Below are positions 44,067 to 54,185 of a stretch of 64,000 nucleotides of DNA, piece after piece. The number at the start of each line of letters is the position of its first letter. Position 1 is the first letter of the stretch. The stretch is from NCBI GenBank assembly GCA_033239525.1, contig BSYO01000003.1, forward strand, positions 11,588,001 through 11,652,000. Direction: 5' to 3'. The notes below the pieces were generated by a model. That model did not search any database. It was not told where the DNA came from and saw only the letters and a program-made list of their open reading frames with translations. The position numbers and the translations under genes are program-made. Origin of the DNA: Nepenthes gracilis. Its lineage: Eukaryota > Streptophyta > Magnoliopsida > Caryophyllales > Nepenthaceae.

Positions 44067-45019
44067 TTGAAAAATACCGCAAAAGGTTGTAAAATATGTG
44101 AATTTATATTTTTAGGAATGTTGCGTCTAGGGTCCAGGGGTTGTTGTATGGATTAGGAGCATTTAGATTCTTGGTTCGGATCGAGTCTTGAACGGGTTCG
44201 GTTTTCGTCGCTGTGAACCTAGAACCTACACAATACAAACTACAAACGAGAGGTCAGAGGTCTGGCGGGATTTCTCCTACCAAAAACACTCCGACACTCA
44301 AATTAATAATTTTTCACAATGAACAGAAAGGGGCGCATGCTTAGAGTTGCGCGGAAATATACTGTGTATGCAGTAGGAGTGCGTGAATGCAATAGTGAGG
44401 GATTAGATCAATGTTTGATGGGAGGCCTGGCCCCCTGTAAGCACCACAGAGGGTGGCTCACTCTCGTAGCTTGGAGGAGGCTGTGGAGGTCGAATTTGGA
44501 CAATAATTTGAAAACTTGATCTCTAGGGGGCATGCGCCTCACTACACAATATGAAGCTAAATGTCCAGAATCCAATCCTATCTCCTGTAAAAGGAGAGGG
44601 GATTTATAGGCTCCTTAGCTTGGAGCTTTGGGCACAAGAATCCTTCCTGTAGGGATTCGTCGACTGTTGCCCAGTGGTGGCCGTCGGCTTGTCAGTTGTC
44701 GCCTTGTGGTGGCGGGGAGACCGTCATGCGTCGCAGGCCACGCTTGGTCTACCTCTTGTACTGAGATTGGCTGGTGAACTGTGAGTAGCGACGTCAGCCG
44801 TGGTTGGCAGAGCTGACCTTCTCCTCATTGGCTTATTTCCTCTACACTGTGCTTACCGCCTATAGCTGCATTAATTAGCTGGAGGTGGTGCTGATTGGCT
44901 ATGAGTACTGGGCTACCACGTAGGCTGTTTTAAATATTGGGCTGGGCTGGCCACTTGGACTGCTGCTTCCTAGATTAGGCCTCGTGTCTTTTTGGGCCTC
45001 ACTGGTACTGAACCCAACA

Positions 45020-46400
45020 CTTGCCCCCCATGCCTGGGTTGACCTACAGTCGAGGTCTGGCATGTCTACTTCGAGTCCAATCGGTCTCTGTACTGCCCTT
45101 CTTGAGATGCGCTAGGCTTTGTCTTCTTCTGGCGTTACGTCTTCCCCAGTTAGTCATGCAGGGTTTTCAGGTGCCGTAGTGATTCGGTGCTCTGAAAGGT
45201 TAGATTCACACGCCACAGCTCACATCAAAATCAGGAATTTTCCCATTCAATAAAAGACGGCTACCGGGTAGTGTGCCCAGCTGAGTGCGGGTAGGATGCT
45301 GGTTTGTCCATAAATAGAGGAGTTCTTCAACCGGAGTGGCTTATCCCTTGGCTGGTTTTTGGAGGAGCAATGCAAGGGCCTTGGCTCGCCCCACTTTCAG
45401 CGGAAATTCATAAAGGAATCAGATGGACTAGCTGGAGATCTAGAGCTTTTGACAAAGACTGTCTTCACGCCCCCACTACGGGCGGTTCCTCATGTTAATA
45501 AGGGTGGTTCGGCCACTCTGCTACCGTCATGTGCCTCCCTCATGGCTGTGGTGATCTCCTGTGTGTAGGAGGGTGTGGCGGAGCTATCACGGGGCTCTTT
45601 GCCTCTGGTGTAACACATCGCTCGCGGTCTCTACTGCACTTGGGTCATCATATGTGCCATTTGGAGAGGTGGCAGGAGGCAGAGTCTCTGTAGGGGGAGC
45701 GCATGCTTTCTGCGTCCCTGCCGGGACTCCCACTACGGGCGTTGCTTCTGCCGCTGTGGTTAACATTGGGCTAATCTGCAGGGAAAGGCCAACACCGACG
45801 GCTCCGGTGTTTGGGCAAATCATGGTCCTAGCGATGGAGCTAGGGTGATCTTAGTGTTGATCACGGTCCCTGATAAGGCTCCAAGCATCCGGGGCTGTCG
45901 CTCTAGACTTTGTGCTCCATGTTGCACCTTTTCCTTTTTTGTACTTTCGTTATTGCAAGCCTTGTACTTGTAAATGAAACCTTGATTAATAACAGCAGTA
46001 GTTTACTGCCTTTATTCTTTTCACTCGTTGCATGAATCTTCTTCCTTTTTGTCATATGGTGCTTTACATCCCCTGGATTGCAGGGCTTCTTCGTTGATGT
46101 ACACGCTGATTCGTGCATTCGAGCATTCTCAGTGGCCTGTGATCTGTTTCGCCGGCGTCGTCCCTTGAGTCCGAATGCTACCGTCAACGGGAGGACGCGG
46201 CATGAAGAGATCGTCATTGTTGGCCGCCTGGGAAGGCTAAACGCTACTAGCAGACGTCACATCCATCAGACATTTTGATGCATTGATTGTGTGGGAAATG
46301 TTAGGGCATCGCGTCATAATGACTTTTTTGGAAAGGTGTGATGCTTCAAGGATTCGCCACGTGGAAGGAGTCTGTTGGCCCCCTTCTAGGACACTTCAGT
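45020..46400. other. 3' non-coding region of element D
   Basis: Between the 3' LTR (left) and the first antisense promoter I see no supported gene. The 95-, 78- and 104-codon frames overlap one another on opposite strands and have no recognisable motif. The G-rich complement of the CCCCCC stretch at 45023-45029 is the probable polypurine tract. Confidence 0.5.
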
Positions 46401-46409
46401 TTTAGAACG

Positions 46410-46443
46410 ACGTCATTTCACTAGGGGCCTTTGGCTATTTAAA
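46410..46443 (+). promoter_or_regulatory. Antisense promoter module 1 of element D
   Basis: CGACGTCATTT (TGACGTC core on the complement, 46410-46415) followed by GGCTATTTAAACGCCTGAG with TATTTAAA at 46436-46443; the next ATG is at 46551. The words match module 2 at 47479 and the module of element C at 29592. Confidence 0.55.
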
Positions 46444-46550
46444 CGCCTGAGTTCCCTCCAGGGTTTTGTGCCCTATTGTTACTTCGACGACATAAAGCCA
46501 CGCGTTGCCTTTAGGCCTTCTTGTCTTTCTCTTTCCACTTTACGGTTTCA

Positions 46551-47207
46551 ATGGAAAGGTCGTCCTCCTCATCAGAATCAGAATCTTCCTCCAGAGAATC
46601 TGCGAGGGACACTCACGCTTCAGGGATCCATGGCAAGGCCGCTCCTAGTGCGGCGGCAGCAAAAGGCTGCCATTTAGAGGCCACTGTGGTGGGCCCGATG
46701 CAATTTCTAAGGGCACCACCAGGTTTCGAGAGGGAGGAGGTGTCCAGTTCCTCGTGGCGCCGCAGGCCTGGGCGGGCAGATCCCTCGCTTCGTTGAGTCG
46801 CCAGGGCCATAGAGGACATGGATGAATCTGAGGCAAGGACCTCAAGGCTCGCTGGCACCAATATGCAGGCTCTGGACCACATACTGGCTCTTAAAGAGAA
46901 GCTTGAGTGACTTCGGGTGCGGCTCGGAGAGGAGTGCGCATGAATGGGGGCTGAGCCGAGGTTGAGGTTTTCACTGAAAGATGTCGGTCCTGCACTGGAA
47001 AGGAACTTCCAAGACGGCGTCTATCTCAGTCGGAGATTAGTCTCACTAGAGGACCTGAACTTCCGTATTGGCATCCTGGACTCTCAAAACTCAAGGGCCC
47101 TGACATGCGCGGACCTGACTGAGTACATGACTAAAGATCCTTCCGCATCCAAAGGGGGCGTTAGTTGTACTTTGCAGCCACAGGCTTCTGTAAACAAGAG
47201 TTATTAA
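46551..47207 (+). pseudogene. First antisense unit of element D (short copy)
   Basis: ATG 46551 opens a Ser-rich N-terminus (MERSSSSSESESSSRESARD), open to a TGA at 46794-46796. In-phase similarity continues through a helical Leu/Glu part (ALDHILALKEKLE) to a C-terminal domain in the frame 46944-47207: RLRFSLKDVGPALERNFQDG and LNFRIGILDSQN. This C-terminal domain matches the end of the C antisense gene (LEDVGPTLDGKFREGFHY, LNFLLGYLDPRN) and, more weakly, the end of the second D unit (LRLTSKEVCLVLDARFWDG). It lacks the Transposase_28-like block, so it looks like a truncated duplicate with its own promoter. Confidence 0.45.
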
Positions 47208-47478
47208 CAAATTAGATAATAAAACTTTATACTTAGTTGTGCCATTTATTTCTTGTCGCTTGCTATGCTTGAATGGTTCACATGCTTGTCTCGGAAGCCT
47301 TGCAGCCGTCATCTCTGGCAATCAGCATCCCTGCATTAAATGCAGGTGTGACAATCGGGATTCTGGCAGGCGGCTGAGGCGACGGGGATCTGTAGGCCGG
47401 CATGGGCCATGATTGGTTGTCCCTTGGGACTTGTGACGCTCTTGCTGAACAGGCACGTGGCCTGGTCATTAAGCGAAG

Positions 47479-47526
47479 ACGTCATTTGAGTTTTACTATG
47501 CACTAGCACCCCATTGCCTATTTAAG
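47479..47526 (+). promoter_or_regulatory. Antisense promoter module 2 of element D
   Basis: GAAGACGTCATTT (ACGTCA at 47479-47484) is followed by TGCCTATTTAAGCGACGCCTCAG with TATTTAAG at 47519-47526, 82 bp before the ATG at 47601. The spacing to the ATG matches element C (83 bp). Confidence 0.6.
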
Positions 47527-47600
47527 CGACGCCTCAGTAAAATCTCCTCTTTTATGCTTCCTTGCACTGAAGGCTTTCGACTTATTCCCAAGAGAGAGAT

Positions 47601-49623
47601 ATGGCAAAGAGGAAAGGATCCCCTTCCTCCTCCCGAGTTTCTCGTGTTGTTCATCATGGGGTTAACAATATTGGGTCAGCCTTGACAGCGAGCACCATCG
47701 TTGTTCTAATGGTGGACTACAGGATCCCCAATGACTGGGCCTACTATGATCCTGGCTCAATGGTAGAACCAACGTCCCTCCAAAGGGTTTCATCTCTATT
47801 TATGAGCACCATCTGAAAGGTGGGCTTCGCTACCCCATGGAATGTGAGCTATACGCACTTGTCGATACGTTGCGCATTCTCGTTGCGAGGCTTTATCTGA
47901 ATACCGTTCGTTATTTGGTCACGTTGTTCATTTTCGGCCGCCTCCATTCTTGCACGTTTGATGCGAAGTAATCTTTTGCTTTTCTAAGTCCGAGGATTAG
48001 ATTTCAATGTCGCCCTAAGCTGGTTTTCACTTTCATGGAACCAACCCTGACTCAGTGAAGAATTGGAAGAACCGGTTCTTCTTCCTGGAGGAGCCCTTGG
48101 ACATGGAGCTCTCCAACGAGTGTGGTCCAATCCCCAAGTATTTTTGCAAGGGAGTGACTACAGAAGAGAAAAGCGACTTCGCGAAACTTATCATAGCTAT
48201 CTGCTTGGAGATGAAGATGTTTTCCATCCAGGTCTGACCTTGCATGTTTTTAAGGCCGCCAGGTGGGGGTCGAAGTTTGAATGGTCGATTGCCGGTCCAG
48301 AGAAGAAGTCTGGTGCCATCGTGCTTCACGAGCCATCAAGGAAACTTCCAGAGGAAAGTGTCTCGTTGCTGGAGACCTCATCAGAGGAGGAGGTGGAGGC
48401 TCCACTGAAGAGGTTGGGAAAAGCCGGTGGCACCTCCACTAGGAGGTCGCGGAGACATGCGGCAGAGTTTTCCGCACTTGCTGCGTGTCCTACTTCGGAG
48501 CAGGTGTTAGGCCCAGAGCTACATGAAGGAGCGGCTGAACACTCACCAATACACGCTGTGGTGCTGGCTGAGTATGGAGTTCCCACAGTGGAGCTTCACT
48601 TTGGAGGGGAGTCCCCTATGGGTCCTTTTGTCGATCTGGAAAAGCCGGAGGCAGTCACTGTGGGCCTACCGATGGTGGAGGTTGACGTGCCAGAGCTTGG
48701 AGAGACGGGGGAGGCTGGCATTTTGGTGCCTGTTCCAGGGCCGTCTCATGCCTTGGAATTCACGAGATCGCCTGGTGAAGCATCCCAGGAGGTGCACATC
48801 TAGGAAAGCGTTGCCGCAAAGGAGGAAGTCGTAGCCGGGTGAGGTGTGAGCTAGCCTGGTGCTGTCCTGGCCCTGGAGGCGACAGCGGTGGAGGCAGCTC
48901 AGAAGCCGGAGCCCCCAAGCATTTCCTCACCGCCTGTGATTCCAGATGTTCACTGCTCCACAGAGGTTGCTGCTAGGCGCTTGGAGCCCCCAAGCGTACT
49001 GGCGTCAGGAGGTGGACCTAGTTGCACGGCACATTCCCTACTCAGGTATGATTGCCTTGGTCCTTGCAACTTTCCACAAACCAAAACCCTAAGGTTCGCT
49101 GACCCTTTGCTTATTCTCGCAGGTCCCTGAGGGGTTCGCCTTCCTCAACAAGGTGCATGCTCAACTGCTTGAATTTTTTCACTAGGTCAAGGAGGAGTCC
49201 AGGCAGGAGATGGCACAATGTGCCAGAGCCAAAACCGCTGCGCTCAGGGGTGAGAACGAGTCACTGAAGGAAGAGATCGGATGGCTGAGGCAGAAGAGCG
49301 AACAACTAATTGGGCGGAACAGGCGGCTGATGGAGGAGAACGGATGACTGGGGCATGAGGTTGAGCAGCTGAGGGGATGGACTTCCGCTATGGCGGATGA
49401 CATATCTCGCCTCACCACTGACCTTAGGCTGCGGCTCACTTCGAAAGAAGTGTGCCTCGTGCTCGACGCCAGATTTTGGGACGGTATCTGCCTATGCCAC
49501 CAGATCATGTCCACTGCACTTCCGGGCACCTCCGTGGGTATCTTACATCCAGGGAATGCCAGGGTCCCTGACAGCTTCTGCTTGAGAGACTTCTCGGGAG
49601 AGGATGGGCCATCAGACTCGTAG
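47601..49623 (+). pseudogene. Second antisense unit of element D (Transposase_28-like)
   Basis: ATG 47601 starts MAKRKGSPSSSRVSRVVHHG. The conserved block GFISIYEHHLKGGLRYPMEC begins at about 47786 in a shifted frame and continues LRILVARLYLNTVRYLVTLF to about 47930, as in C. A 246-codon open stretch (48063-48803) is Glu/Ser-rich and disordered-looking with a basic patch (TRRSRRH). A likely coiled coil follows (49195-49380: ENESLKEEIGWLRQKSEQL), then a C-terminal domain ending at the stop 49621-49623. Frame shifts and at least one stop break it, or introns could account for some breaks. It is antisense to gag; function unknown. Confidence 0.6.
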
Positions 49624-50626
49624 GATTAGGTTAGCTCTTATACTTTTTGTTGTATAGTGCTGCACTGTAATGTCGCTTGTCCTTGATAAATGACAGGCAG
49701 TTATTTTTTGTTGCACTTGATGTCTCTAGCTGCATGATGTAGCTTTTTGAATCTTTGTTCATGTCTTAGAGGCTAAGCTGTGAAGCTATTGTCACCAAGG
49801 CCCCAATCCGACGCCTTCTTGCACTGTACTTGTCTTTCATCAAAGGATGTCATCGCATCATGCACATTTAGTGGGAAGCTCGGTCCAATTGAGTCGACGT
49901 TGTCGCTAGCCCTGTGGAGTCATGCTAAGGGTCAGCTGGGTTTTCAGGAAGTAGTAGCCAGACTTGAGGTCTTAGGCCTTTTCATACACGATACCTGTCT
50001 TAGGCGCTCGGCCCTGCTCAAGGCATCGTCACTTTCACGTGCTTGGTCCTTGCCCACGATTATCGTAGACTGAACGTGCTCTCCTCTTTAGGAGAAGGTC
50101 ATTATATGGCTGCCATTCTTGTCCTCTAAGGTTTTGGTGGCCGCGTGTTGCAAAACTTCAAAAGCCCCCAGGCTTGATGTTTTGACCGCTTGGGTTACTT
50201 GGTATGGAACCAAGGTTTTTAGGGCTGAATGGGCCCTCCGGCGTAGAGCCGCGGTTTGGGTATGACCACTTTTGGGCCACTTGACGCATGGTCGAGGTTC
50301 AGATATGGCCGCTTTCTTGCCATTTGGTGCGGAGCCAAGGCTTTAGGGCTGATTTGGGCCACTCAACGCAGGGACGAGGTTTGGATATGGCTGCTTTCGG
50401 GCCACTTGGCATGGATCTAAGACTCCGGTTTACGGACGGATGAGGATTCGCCCAACTTAGGGGCAATCTAGGTCGTTTCATTTTTGAAATATCACGCATG
50501 CAAACACTCATATGAATGATCATACAATATAATAGAAACAATCAATTTTATTAAATGGAAACAAATGATATGTACAGGCGTTCCTTATGATGTGTGTGTG
50601 TCTTACCTGGGCTTAGGGAGAATCTA
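49624..50626. other. Internal non-coding region of element D
   Basis: No gene is supported. The repeated phrase 'ggccacttggc.tgg...ccgaggtttggatatggc' at 50190-50420 gives a weak internal repeat shared with element C (40430-40560). The region separates the antisense gene from the convergent end of sense pol. Confidence 0.5.
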
Positions 50627-50830
50627 TTAGTAGTATTTTTTAAGGTTGGCGGCGTTCCAGGTCTGTAGGACCAATTTGCCGTCCTGGGTGCGTAGCTTGT
50701 ATACTCTATTCCGGAGGATTGCTGAGACTAGGAATAGCCCCTCCCAGTCTGGGGAGAGCTTATTCTTGCTATCGGCCTTCCCTGCGGGCTCTACACTCTG
50801 TAGGACTAAGTCTCCAACCTCAAGTGGCAC
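50627..50830 (-). pseudogene. pol: Integrase C-terminal remnant of element D
   Basis: The minus-strand frame reads MPLEVGDLVLQSVEPAGKAD, continues KLSPDWEGLFLVSAI and ends TWNAANLKKYY at 50627. This is the characteristic end of Tat-type integrase (V-G-D-L-V-L, L-S-P-x-W-E-G-P, W-N-x-x-x-L-K-K-Y-Y). Everything upstream in pol is deleted: gag sequence begins within about 50 bp. Confidence 0.8.
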
Positions 50831-50869
50831 TCCTAGGAGCTGTTGCTGCCGTCATTCCTCTTCTTCCCA

Positions 50870-52063
50870 ACGGTCGACTTTGGCCCTTCCGAGGGGTGGT
50901 CCTTGCTTTCGGGACGCTTTACCTTGTTGACCTTCTCCACTGAGATATAGGCTTGAGCGATAGCCTCAGCTTCTCGGAAGGATTGGGGGCGCTAGTGTGA
51001 CATGTGCTTGAAGAAGTCCCCCTCTACCAGCGTGGCAACAAAAGTGTTGAGTTCAGATCCTCAGAGAGTTGGGGGATCCAGTGTGCTTCAGTGATGAAGT
51101 TGTTAAGGAACCGCTTCAGGCTTTCGTCCGACCTTTGGCGGAGGCAGACTAGGTGCCAAGGATACTTCTCCTCCCTCCAGCTGGAGGCAAACTAGCTTAA
51201 GAAGCAATCAACGAGCTTGTCGAAAGAGCGGAAAGAGTTTGGCTAGAGGCCGTGAAACCAGAGCAGCGCGTCCCTTTTAAGAGTGATGGGGAAACACTGG
51301 CACATCACTACCTCGCTCGCTCCGTGGAGGGACAGGTGAGTGCGGAAGTAGTTCAGGTGATCCATTGGATCCTTGCTCCCGTCGTATCCCTCCAGCGTTG
51401 GCATCTTGAACTTACAGGGGAGCGGCTAGGTCCGGATATTCATTGCGAAGGGCGACCTTTACAAGTTTGCAAAGGACCGTCCGGACTTCTCCTTGAATAG
51501 GTGATCCCACATCACCTTTCTCCTCCATTGGTGGGTCGAATCTGCTCCTCCGTGCGTTAATGACGTCACAGAGCTGTGTGACTTCGCGGATCCTCCTAGG
51601 CGTGGTGGTCGCAATGGCTTTTTGCTCGCGGAGGTTGCGCACTATACGAGCCTGTGGCTGTCTGCCTCCTCTTGGTACGGGAGTTTCGGGGGTTACTCCA
51701 CTCTAGGATCTCTTCCCAGTCATCCCGGCTATGGTGGCCTCCAGCCACTATTCGGGCACTGTTGCTGGAGGCCGCGTAGGCCTCGGCATCGTTAGGCCAT
51801 TTGATCTGCCCCGGGGCTCCGGTGCAATGCCTTCCTCGTCAGGAGGATGACGCCTAGGACGCCTGAGGGGTTGTCCCCATCCACTGCGTGCCTATTCCGT
51901 TGCAGAGGGCCTGAATCATCAGCCTTATGTCCCCCATCTCGGCAGCTAACTGACAGATGTCTAGGTGCGGCTGCTTGTTGACATGGCTATCCATCGAGGG
52001 ATCGTCGTCGTGAGTGGCTGCATCTTTTGCTGGCGCACTAGCTTGCGCCCTGGTGTTGACCAT
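50870..52063 (-). pseudogene. gag: gag pseudogene of element D
   Basis: ATG 52063 (complement) starts MVNTRAQASAPAKDAATHDD. The capsid core follows with stops; recognisable are SELNTFVATLVEGDFFKHMS and SFREAEAIAQAYISVEK near 50930-51070, the same gag end block as in B. The zinc finger is missing because the deletion junction at about 50860 joins gag to the integrase end. Confidence 0.75.
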
Positions 52064-53034
52064 TTATGTAGAAGGGGGTAAGTGTTGAAGGAAGACACTA
52101 GACTTTTTGTTGCATTCTTACAGACAATGCCAATATTGCGTCTAGGGTCTTGGGTTGTCATACGAATTAGGGAGCCTTCGAATTCCTAGTCTGGATCGAG
52201 TCTCGAGCGAGTCCGGTCTTCGTCGTTGTGAACCCGGAACCTATACAATACAAACTACAAACGAGATATCAGAGGCCCAACGGGATTTCTCCCACCGAAA
52301 ATACTCCAATACTCGAGTCAACAACTTTCCGCAATGAACGAAAAGGAGCGCACGCTTAAATGTGCGCAAAAATATGCTGTATATGCGGAGGAGTGTGTGA
52401 ATGCAAGAGTGAGGGATTAGATGAGCATTTGATAGGAGGCCTAGCTCCCTGTAAGCACCACAGAGGGTGGCTCACTTTCGTAGCCTAGAGGAGGCTGTGG
52501 AGATCAGATTTGGACACTAATTTGAGAACTTGATCTCTTGGGGGCGTGCGCCTCACTGCATAATATGAAGCTAAATGTCCAGAGTCTAATCCCGTCTTCT
52601 GTAAAAGGAGAGGGGATTTATAGGCTCCTTGGTTTGGAGCTTTGGACGCGAGAATCCTTCCTGCAGGGATTTGTTGACCGTTGCCCAGTGGTGACCGTCG
52701 GTATATCAGTTGTCGCCTTGTGATACCGGGGAGACCGTCGTGCGTCACAAGCCACGTTTGCTTTATCTCTTGCGTAGGGATTGGTTAGTGAACTGTAAGT
52801 AGTGGGCCACGTCAGCTATGGCTGGTAGAGTTGACCTTCTCCTCATTGGCTTGTTTCTTCCGTGACCGCGCCACTGTCTGTGTCGTATTAATGAGTTGCG
52901 GCTACCGATTGGTCAGAAGACGTTGGTTGCTACGCAAATTTATTTTTAAATGTTGGATTGGGTTGGCCACTTGGACTGCTGCTTTTTGGATTAGGCCTCG
53001 CGTCTTTTTGGCCTCACTAATATTGAACCCAACA

Positions 53035-54086
53035 AGGAAGCTAATAAATTTGTTGATATATGATCTCGTTTTAATATATCTTAAATTTGATATATATATA
53101 TATATATTAAATCTGGTTATATATATTGTTTTTTATTATTTGGGAAATATTATCAATGCAACTACGTATGAGATTGATTTTGATATATAGTTTAATTTTA
53201 TTCAAAACTTTAATTTATCCAGATCTAAAAAATTAATAACTGAGCCATAAAGACAATTCTCACAAGAGAAAGTCAACTGTCTTCACTCAGCGGGCCTCCC
53301 ACTTGCTTTTGGAATTTTGCGTTGCGTTTTCCCCCTGCGCGTGTTGCCCATTTGACCTCATTATCCATCCCCATCTTCTATTGTGCGCCTCATTGACAAT
53401 ATAATTTAATAATAATTTTTAATCTATAAAAAATTATCAAATGTGTCATGTTTTAATATCTAGAATACATTTTGTGTTATACAAATTTTTATATTGGACA
53501 TTTATTTTAATTTTTTATATTTTTAAAATTTTTTTATTATATATGTCTTATAAGATAGCATAGATAGATTTAAATAAAAGATTAAATTCTACATAATATA
53601 TGTTGAATAATTTCTTAAATATATATATATATATACTTATTTATTGATAATAATTTTTGAAACTATTTCGGTCACTCAGTGGAGCAACATGGAGCTATAT
53701 TAGTAGAGTGCGAGATCTTATTTTTCTCATCTAAATTATTAAATTTAAAAAATTTAACGTCTAAAATTTAAATATTATATAATAATATATAAATAATTAT
53801 TTTTATTAAAAATAATTTTAATATTTAATTTAATATTTAATAAATATTAATATTATAAAAAAATTTAAAAATATAACTATATTTAATATTTTTTATTTTT
53901 AAATTTTGATTATTAAATTTTAATTAATCAATCTGATAATGAGAAACAGGTTGATGCCGAGGAAATTGTATTGGTGAGTTGGGGGTGCGCAGGATAAACG
54001 GAGTTGGGTGACGTAGAATTGAGAATTCAGAAAATTCGCTCTCCCTATGTAAGTCGTCCCTCCGAGCTCGCCATCTCCTTCCTCCC
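53035..54086. other. AT-rich 5' flank of the Nudix gene
   Basis: Very AT-rich intergenic DNA with (TA)n at about 53091-53106 and 53620-53635 and an A/T-only-like stretch at 53750-53930. No coding frame is credible. The part nearest the gene (53930-54080) has normal base composition and probably holds the promoter. Confidence 0.5.
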
Positions 54087-54093
54087 TATAAAA
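54087..54093 (+). promoter_or_regulatory. TATA box of the Nudix gene
   Basis: TATAAAA in the context cctccctataaaatatt lies 99 bp before the start codon, giving a predicted transcription start near 54118-54122 and a short leader of about 65 nt. Confidence 0.6.
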
Positions 54094-54185
54094 TATTACC
54101 ACCACTTCAATTTCAGCTGGATAGACTCTTCTCCCCTGTACTTATGATCGCATCGCCCACTTAGTCTGCCTTTGTGACTTCGAAG

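Larger units (their letters stand above)
44119..53034 (-). mobile_element. Tat-lineage gypsy element D, complete ends, non-autonomous
   Basis: The LTRs at 44119-45019 and 52134-53034 are both 901 bp, start TGTTGCGTCTAGG (right copy TATTGCGTC) and end GAACCCAACA; identical target duplications AGGAA flank them (44114-44118 and 53035-53039). The post-LTR motif ATTGGCATTGTCTGTAAGAA (complement of about 52115-52134) marks the right LTR as 5'. Sense (minus) content is a gag pseudogene joined directly to the integrase C-terminus; protease, RT, RNase H and integrase core are deleted. The 5-kb 3' part carries antisense genes on +. The equal-length LTRs suggest the youngest of the three Tat insertions. 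Confidence 0.9.

Noticed and set aside
45304..45848. Small ORFs on both strands in the 3' region of D
   Set aside because: Mutually overlapping, without conserved motif, and not preceded by the TATTTAA module that marks the antisense units.
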